From: Candidatus Latescibacterota bacterium
GTDB taxonomy: Bacteria > Latescibacterota > UBA2968 > UBA8231
Reading direction: 5' to 3'
DNA length: 34,748 nucleotides
Assembly (NCBI GenBank): GCA_022826515.1
Contig: JAJDUT010000049.1
Coordinates: forward strand, 1 to 34,748
Position 1 is the first letter of the stretch. Every line of letters begins with the position of its first letter. Below are positions 30,171 through 34,748 of the stretch, one piece after another. The notes beneath the pieces were generated by a model. The model was not told the origin of the DNA. It saw only the letters and a list, made by a program, of their open reading frames with translations, and made no database searches. A program made the position numbers and the translations under genes.

Positions 30171-30320
30171 CTACCCGCGCGGTTCGCGGCCATTGTCAGC
30201 TTCTTTATCGATTCTGTCAAGGAGCGCTGGGGGTTCAACGACCTCAATCCCGCGTTCAAATAGGGCTTGTCTGAGGGAGTCATCTAAGAAGTAAAACGCG
30301 CCACCGACGTTCAGGCTCGC
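30171..30320 (-). pseudogene. C-terminal fragment of an unknown (possibly PIN-like toxin) gene
   Basis: A 49-codon frame with no usable start codon, lying between a TGA at 30321-30323 and a TAG at 30171-30173. It reads like real protein: NVGGAFYFLDDSLRQALFER, then GIEVVEPPALLDRIDKEADN. It begins within the 3' end of the antitoxin gene at 30311, where a partner toxin should start. It may be the C-terminal end of a PIN-type toxin whose front was deleted; the family is uncertain. Confidence 0.35.
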
Positions 30321-30547
30321 TCACGTCTCACCGCTGCAAGGGCCGCATCGAGGTCGCGCTCCGCCTCGTCTTCTTGTGCGTCGGCAAAGGCATGGTGGAA
30401 ATGCGCGGCAACACCTTCCCATTCTTCCCGCCACGTCGTCGAATCCGTCTCAAGGGATTTACGCAGTTGTTCGCGCTCGACTTGGGGCAATTGCTCGATC
30501 AGCGGCAACAGTTTTTCGAGTGTTATCGGCTCGGAAATTTGGATCAT
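30311..30547 (-). CDS. Small antitoxin-like protein, 78 aa
   Basis: 78 residues from ATG 30545-30547: MIQISEPITLEKLLPLIEQL, then PQVEREQLRKSLE and an acidic helical C-terminus (FADAQEDEAERDLDAALAAV). The layout is that of small antitoxins that pair with PIN-domain toxins: a short beta start, then helices, with the QLP-x2-EREQLRKSL segment common in such genes. It starts precisely where the truncated VapC frame loses homology, so a recombination joined two modules. The only downstream candidate toxin is a fragment. Confidence 0.5.
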   Translation of the reverse strand: MIQISEPITLEKLLPLIEQLPQVEREQLRKSLETDSTTWREEWEGVAAHFHHAFADAQEDEAERDLDAALAAVRRERA

Positions 30548-30596
30548 CGCGGATGCAAAAATCGCGGTAGCGGTTGGTATCGAGGGCAAGCTTCAC
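30459..30596 (-). pseudogene. Truncated VapC (PIN) toxin
   Basis: GTG 30594-30596 overlaps the VapB TGA as GTGA, the normal VapBC arrangement. The first 14 residues (MKLALDTNRYRDFC) are a typical PIN/VapC opening with the first catalytic Asp (residue 6). After that, homology stops and the frame runs into Arg/Ala-rich sequence to a TAA at 30459-30461, across the start of the next antitoxin gene. The remaining 110 or so residues and the other acidic residues are missing. Confidence 0.65.
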
Positions 30597-30850
30597 GGCC
30601 AGAGGTCGGGATCTACTTGGTCCATGGCTTCGATGGCCCGGTCAAAGGCCGGATCTTCCACCCAAGTGCCGGCCAAATCGTCTAGGTCGTGGTGGCGCAC
30701 TTCTTGGTCCGACAAGCCCAAGCCGCGCTCGAGTGCCCACAGTGCTATTTCGTTGAGGCTCTTGTGCTCTTCACCGGCCCGTCTTCTGAGTTCCCGATCT
30801 AGTCGCGCCGGTACTCTCCTGATGGTGTATTGCGTCTGTTTTTCTGTCAT
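30593..30850 (-). CDS. VapB/FitA-like ribbon-helix-helix antitoxin
   Basis: 85 residues from ATG 30848-30850. Residues about 6-46 (YTIRRVPARLDRELRRRAGE then EHKSLNEIALWALERGLGL) form a ribbon-helix-helix DNA-binding domain. The C-terminus (DDLAGTWVEDPAFDRAIEAM) is the toxin-wrapping tail characteristic of FitA/VapB proteins. A longer upstream frame adds only a non-family leader. It is complete, whereas its cognate VapC, overlapping by GTGA, is cut after 14 residues. Confidence 0.75.
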   Translation of the reverse strand: MTEKQTQYTIRRVPARLDRELRRRAGEEHKSLNEIALWALERGLGLSDQEVRHHDLDDLAGTWVEDPAFDRAIEAMDQVDPDLWP

Positions 30851-30905
30851 GCCTACAATATAGACGGTACGTGCAGGCAGAACAATCGGCCAACTACTAC
30901 GCTCC

Positions 30906-31535
30906 CTAGGCGGCAGGCACAACGGGCCGTTCTACATATTCGACGTAGATGCGCTCCAAGTCGGCTTCTTGGAATTCGTCGCGGGTGAGCGTCTTGACGA
31001 GGTGGCCCTCGACCATGATGCCGAGCCGGTCGGCGATCACCCGGGCGCGGAACACGTCGTGCGTGGTCATCCAGATGGCCTTGCCCTCGTTGCGTAGCTC
31101 GTCCAACAGCTCCAAAAACTCGGCTCCAGACTTGGGATCGAGGCCCGACGTAGGCTCGTCGAGCAACACGATCTGGGCGTCTTTGGCGATGGCGATGGCA
31201 ATCCCCAGCTTCTGGCGCATCCCCTTAGAGAACTCCTTGACCCGCCGGTCAAACGCCTCCGATTGTAAGCCCACCCGCGCCATGATCGCGTCGTAGTGCT
31301 CGGAGTCTTGGGGCGGTTGGCCGCTCAAGCGGGTAAAAAAGTCCAAGTTCTGCCGTGCGCTAAAGTTGCCGTAGAGCATGACGTTTTCCGAGACATAAGC
31401 CACGTGGTTTTTGGCCTCTAAGGGTTGCTCGGTGATGTCGATGCCGCACAGCTTGACCGTCCCTTTAGTGGGTTCGGTAAAGCCCAACGCGACCATCAAG
31501 GTCGTGGTCTTGCCCGCGCCGCTGGCCCCGAGCAT
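30906..31535 (-). CDS. ABC transporter ATP-binding protein, N-terminally truncated
   Basis: 209 residues beginning exactly at Walker A (MLGASGAGKTTT). The usual first 30 or so residues, with the A-loop and first strands, are absent. Everything after is intact: signature FSKGMRQKLGIA, Walker B IVLLDEPTSGLD, and the H-loop WMTTHD. It is homologous to NBDs of ABC-2 exporters (CcmA/YhaQ-like). The ATG is in the same frame as, and 12 nt after, the permease TAG, with no ribosome-binding site. Base composition switches from AT-richer (permease) to GC-rich (ATPase) exactly here. I infer a recombination junction that removed the front of an ATPase gene. Without an A-loop the product is probably impaired. 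Confidence 0.8.
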   Translation of the reverse strand: MLGASGAGKTTTLMVALGFTEPTKGTVKLCGIDITEQPLEAKNHVAYVSENVMLYGNFSARQNLDFFTRLSGQPPQDSEHYDAIMARVGLQSEAFDRRVKEFSKGMRQKLGIAIAIAKDAQIVLLDEPTSGLDPKSGAEFLELLDELRNEGKAIWMTTHDVFRARVIADRLGIMVEGHLVKTLTRDEFQEADLERIYVEYVERPVVPAA

Positions 31536-31547
31536 AAGGTAACAAGA

Positions 31548-33017
31548 CTAATCAGCAATTGAACTGCGAAGCCAGACCAAATAAGCGGCTAGGTAGGTAA
31601 GCATCGCAAAGAAGCATAGTGTAACCAAATCGACCATTACTGGGCCCGCTAATGAGAACACGGAGAGATCCTCTTTAAACATCGGCACTTGATATAGTGT
31701 TACCTTTTTGGTGGATAGTCCTTTAGTGACCAATGGAATATGTAGACTGTACAAGTCAGTTTGATCCAATGTTAAAAGAGCCTCTTCAAAACGCTGTGCA
31801 TAGCTCCGAGCTTGATCGATGAAATGTCGATACCGTGCCAATCCGGTACCTGCCATTGCTTCCATAGTGTATTGGTAGAGGACCATGGGTGAGAGTCGGG
31901 CGATATTCTGTGCTAAATAGACCTGTTGTAACCGTTGGTGCAACAGAGCGTTTTCTAGCTCTTGATGATGAGCTCGTTCTGATCTCAGTATGTCCGAAAA
32001 TTTTTTAAGAAACAGACGATCTCGCCAACGACCTCTCGATTCCTCTGTCACTAAGTCAATAGCCTTCTCCCGAATAGGATGAAGTTGTCCGTACTCGTGC
32101 TTGGCGTGTTCTATCTTCTGTAGGTCTTTATAGGATAGCTCGGCTAGGGTCTTCCCCATCTGCGGCCATAACAGAACCATGCTTACCCAGACGAAGATCA
32201 CTGTAGTTAGACTACCTTGTCTACTGGAACTACATACCGATATGAGCAATCCAAGAGAGGTACAGCCCGCTAGATAGACCACAGAGATTAAAACCATGGC
32301 GATTATACGAACCACGTGGGAAGAATTCAGCGACAGGTCACCGAGAACTAGGATGAGCAACAGATTCAGAGTAAGGCCGAGCAGTAGCACTTTGACCAAG
32401 ACCATCATGGTACCAAAGAATTTGCCCCATAGCAACGTATGGCGTGTAAGGCTGTTGGCCATGACTAGCTTCAGGGTGCCACTCTCCTTTTCACCTATAA
32501 TGGCGTCGTGTGTGAGTAAGAGAGCAGTCAGGCTCAACAAGACGCCGATGATGAATACCCAATCAATAGTAATAAAAGAGGATAGGAATGAAACATTCTC
32601 TAACTCGGTAGGAAAAGATAGAACCCAAGGCCAATAAAACTCAATCTTGGTAGGAATGTCGTTGAGCAGCGCCATACCTTGGTGAAGTTCTGCTGCAGCA
32701 TGTATTTTATCTGGTAGTTTATTGTCGGTGAAACCGGCACAAAACGCCAAGGTACTGGGCTGCTTGTAGAGCACCATAGGTCCCTCAAGTAGTATCTTCC
32801 ACAGGCCAATGGCTCCATTATCATGCAAATTTTGGTATTGTCTTGCGACATGTTCTCTATATACGTCTCGATTGAATTGATAAGTACTATGGACGAGACC
32901 GAGCGCGTTAAGCACCATTAAGCTAACGCATAGCACTAGCGCAAGGCTGAATCGCAAGCTATGGATATGCGTGGTGAATTCCCGTTTTATGATAGTCGTC
33001 AACATAGTCCAGTTCAT
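31548..33017 (-). CDS. ABC-2 type permease (DUF3526-like), second of a pair
   Basis: 489 residues. An N-terminal KREF-x3-IHSLRF membrane entry is followed by a large extracytoplasmic loop (about 45-150), a cluster of membrane helices (about 160-300, with IGEKESGTLKLVMANSLTR, the classic ABC-2 amphipathic motif), a second large loop (about 300-440), and a final helix. The loop topology is that of DUF3526-containing ABC-2 subunits. The start ATG overlaps the upstream permease's TGA (ATGA). The gene is AT-richer with different codon use from the BMC and comEC regions, so it was probably acquired together with its partner. Confidence 0.82.
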   Translation of the reverse strand: MNWTMLTTIIKREFTTHIHSLRFSLALVLCVSLMVLNALGLVHSTYQFNRDVYREHVARQYQNLHDNGAIGLWKILLEGPMVLYKQPSTLAFCAGFTDNKLPDKIHAAAELHQGMALLNDIPTKIEFYWPWVLSFPTELENVSFLSSFITIDWVFIIGVLLSLTALLLTHDAIIGEKESGTLKLVMANSLTRHTLLWGKFFGTMMVLVKVLLLGLTLNLLLILVLGDLSLNSSHVVRIIAMVLISVVYLAGCTSLGLLISVCSSSRQGSLTTVIFVWVSMVLLWPQMGKTLAELSYKDLQKIEHAKHEYGQLHPIREKAIDLVTEESRGRWRDRLFLKKFSDILRSERAHHQELENALLHQRLQQVYLAQNIARLSPMVLYQYTMEAMAGTGLARYRHFIDQARSYAQRFEEALLTLDQTDLYSLHIPLVTKGLSTKKVTLYQVPMFKEDLSVFSLAGPVMVDLVTLCFFAMLTYLAAYLVWLRSSIAD

Positions 33018-34618
33018 CGAGTGACATCATAGCGAGAGAAGAGCCCTACTACAGCAAGCCACATTAGAATAGCATAGAGAAGCAGGGACAGAAAGCCCGG
33101 CGCGATTCTATCTAGCCGACGAAAAAGGGATTCACGGCGTTCCTGAAAGGCTGGAAGATCGCTGAGGTCAAGTACTGTTTTGTTAGATACATTATTGACT
33201 ATCATCCATGAACCACCTAAAAATTCTTTGCTCCTGAAAGCGTCATATGCTCTTAGATACTCCAAGAGTTGCTCACGGTACTGACGACTCTGATCAATAA
33301 AATCGTAAAAAGCATCCTCATCTGTACTGGCCAAGCCGCTGGAAACCTCCATATAAGCCCCCGTCGGCGTTATCCTCTGTAACTGGTTATTCAGGCTAGT
33401 AAGCGACCGGGGAAGATCCTCCCACAGAGGCCTGCAAGCATTCCAAACTTTTTGGGCATACTGGAGGCGCAATTTTTCACCTGTCCCCAGGATATTCAGG
33501 AAGTCAGATATAGGAGCGTTCTCTCGAATCGGTCCGATTTGGTACATTGGCCTACTTTCTTCACTTCCATATCCATACATATCACTAAGTAAGTGTAGTG
33601 GAGGATAGGTGTCGCCCATTCCCGCTGTACGTACCAAGTTATTAACCTTTTGTCGGTACTCTCGCCATAACTCCTCTTCCACATCTTCGGCCATCCGAGT
33701 GATCTCTGACTGATTAATTTGCTGATTGACGAAAAATACAATACTGTTCGGTAAGACAACCACTAAAAGGACCCAGAGGAATAAGCCGTATATCAAGCTC
33801 GTCGCAGTGCTGTGTGTGCAGCACGAAATGGCCATGCCAATAAGGTAGAATATAGCTATATAAAATAGAGATACCGCCCAGAGTCCGATGAGACTCACCC
33901 AGTCCTCCTCCGTGACACTTATGTTATTAGAAACCACGAGACCTATAGAAAGACCGAGAAATCCTAGAAGAATAGGCACATTGAGGATCGTAATACCACT
34001 AATAAATTTGCCCATCGCTATCTTCATTCTGGATACATTCGTCGTCAGAATGATAGATAAGGTGCCTTTTTCTTTTTCTGCTGAAATGGACTTGCACGAC
34101 AGGAGAATGGCTAACAAGGATAGAAATATCTGGATGACATGTACGACATCAAACGCACCTATGATGACGAGTAATGGGTTGCCAGTGTTTGATAGAGTGT
34201 GCTTTTCGGCGGTGTAGAGTAAGGGGATCTCGTATATCTCAATGGGTACCACAGAATTTCTAGATTCGGTGACACCCCGATTAAAGACTTCCAGCGAACT
34301 CGGAGTGCGGACGATCTTGGTCCGAAAGTTGGAGTATCCATCTATCTCACGAAGTTCGTCGGCAATTTCGGCGACCAGCCGATCCTTTTCTATCCGCATT
34401 CTTTCGTAACTGGTTATTCGCAGCAATCCTATGATCCATATCAGCGATACTATAATCAGAGTACAGTATATAGAGGAACGACTGCCCCAATAGCATAGTA
34501 GTTCTTTTTTCCAGATAGTTTTGGCTTTGGTGCATGAATCGGTGTTTTTTTGGGTAGCTCGGTTGAATAAAAACAGGCTCCTCAGTAGATTGAGCACGAC
34601 TTTCGCCAAAAAACCCAT
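33014..34618 (-). CDS. ABC-2 type permease (DUF3526-like), first of a pair, N-terminus altered
   Basis: 534 residues with the same architecture as its neighbour: IWKKELLCYWGSRSSIYCT at about 35-53, the ABC-2 motif SAEKEKGTLSIILTTNVSR, an internal loop with multiple polar residues, and a terminal helix. The family N-terminus should begin near residue 33 (KTIWKKEL). The first 32 residues (MGFLAKVVLNLLRS and the rest) have no counterpart in the partner gene and are probably encoded by the end of the inserted IS at the right edge. The original start codon seems lost. Confidence 0.78.
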   Translation of the reverse strand: MGFLAKVVLNLLRSLFLFNRATQKNTDSCTKAKTIWKKELLCYWGSRSSIYCTLIIVSLIWIIGLLRITSYERMRIEKDRLVAEIADELREIDGYSNFRTKIVRTPSSLEVFNRGVTESRNSVVPIEIYEIPLLYTAEKHTLSNTGNPLLVIIGAFDVVHVIQIFLSLLAILLSCKSISAEKEKGTLSIILTTNVSRMKIAMGKFISGITILNVPILLGFLGLSIGLVVSNNISVTEEDWVSLIGLWAVSLFYIAIFYLIGMAISCCTHSTATSLIYGLFLWVLLVVVLPNSIVFFVNQQINQSEITRMAEDVEEELWREYRQKVNNLVRTAGMGDTYPPLHLLSDMYGYGSEESRPMYQIGPIRENAPISDFLNILGTGEKLRLQYAQKVWNACRPLWEDLPRSLTSLNNQLQRITPTGAYMEVSSGLASTDEDAFYDFIDQSRQYREQLLEYLRAYDAFRSKEFLGGSWMIVNNVSNKTVLDLSDLPAFQERRESLFRRLDRIAPGFLSLLLYAILMWLAVVGLFSRYDVTR

Positions 34619-34748
34619 GCTTTCTCGTCCAAGGAACCTGTCATGGCCAACCTATCGTCTTGCCCCTCTTCCGTCAAGCCTGGTCGCTCGCCTCGCCGTG
34701 GCTCCAACGTCGTGTACCGGGTACGTAATTGGGCCGACTATGAAGCGG
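34550..34748 (+). mobile_element. IS5-like insertion sequence, left end (runs off the window)
   Basis: A transposase start at 34643 is preceded by about 90 nt that carry no gene of their own. They are read on the other strand as an odd N-terminal extension of the ABC permease. The left IS boundary is therefore placed somewhere near 34520-34560; the GGTTGAATAA at 34561 may be close to the terminal inverted repeat. The other end is outside the window, so the repeats and target duplication cannot be checked. Confidence 0.4.
34643..34748 (+). CDS. IS5-family transposase, N-terminal part
   Basis: ATG 34643-34645 follows AAGGA at 7 nt. The 35 visible codons begin MANLSSCPSSVKPGRSPRRG and reach YRVRNWADYEA, which is the R-N-W-x-x-Y-[DE] opening of IS5-family DDE transposases (in relatives, followed by a-L-x-x-RGSLT). 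The frame is open to the window edge. The catalytic triad lies outside. Confidence 0.75.
   Translation, partial: MANLSSCPSSVKPGRSPRRGSNVVYRVRNWADYEA

Noticed and set aside
1..34748. tRNA, rRNA or CRISPR array
   Set aside because: No T-arm-like GTTCRAxTC with matching acceptor, no rRNA-like stretch, and no regularly spaced direct repeats were seen by eye; a covariance-model scan would be more sensitive.

Overview
The window is mostly high-GC bacterial DNA from an organism I cannot name. A class I lysyl-tRNA synthetase, a bacterial microcompartment (BMC) locus, a DUF6785-type membrane protein and eroded toxin-antitoxin modules would fit an uncultured Poribacteria/Latescibacterota/PVC-like lineage. 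That is inference; there is no rRNA or tRNA to check it. Three stretches are AT-richer and look foreign: about 1-1300, the lipoprotein at 22975-23514, and the ABC permeases at 31548-34618.

Layout. 1-1704: unassigned DNA, a candidate promoter-terminator small RNA, a DUF3800 protein and an HNH endonuclease. 10468 down to 1701 (minus strand): one tightly packed BMC operon. In transcription order it encodes an acylating aldehyde dehydrogenase, a pentameric vertex protein, PduL, a two-domain BMC protein, a one-domain BMC-H, a small Cys-rich protein with a C-terminal encapsulation-like helix, a second two-domain BMC protein, a FOUR-domain BMC protein, a DHDPS/NAL-family lyase with an extra N-terminal domain, a DAO-family FAD oxidase, and a second DHDPS-family protein. 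No diol dehydratase, ethanolamine lyase, glycyl-radical enzyme or class II aldolase is present, so the pyruvate-lyase-fold enzymes are the best candidates for the aldehyde-producing step. The operon diverges from a fumarylacetoacetase-fold hydrolase gene (10607-11410) across a palindrome that supplies both -35 boxes. An L-rhamnose mutarotase gene follows tail to tail. Together these suggest a compartment that cleaves a 2-keto-3-deoxy sugar acid (or a related keto acid) to pyruvate plus an aldehyde, then converts the aldehyde to acyl-CoA and acyl-phosphate.

11735-12404 is largely non-coding, with tandem intrinsic terminators. 12405-22842 (plus strand) holds a small HTH protein, an M28 peptidase/AAC(3) fusion overlapping a large membrane protein gene, an FnIII/NHL-type lipoprotein, a TPR protein, infA, class I lysS and a DUF72 protein. 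22975-24538 holds a CARDB lipoprotein, a nested inverted repeat, a toxin-less antitoxin, a YhbY protein and a DUF433 protein. comEC follows on the plus strand.

30134 down to 27060 is an E1-alpha/E1-beta/E2 2-oxoacid dehydrogenase operon whose E2 lacks the catalytic His motif. 30171-30850 is an eroded toxin-antitoxin cluster. 30906-34618 is an ABC export system in which the ATPase begins at its Walker A motif exactly where base composition changes. The window ends inside an IS5-like transposase gene.

The main discoveries are the tetra-BMC shell protein, the domain shared by the BMC lyase and a probable encapsulation adaptor, the lyase's Tyr-to-Cys change, and the palindrome-based divergent promoter.
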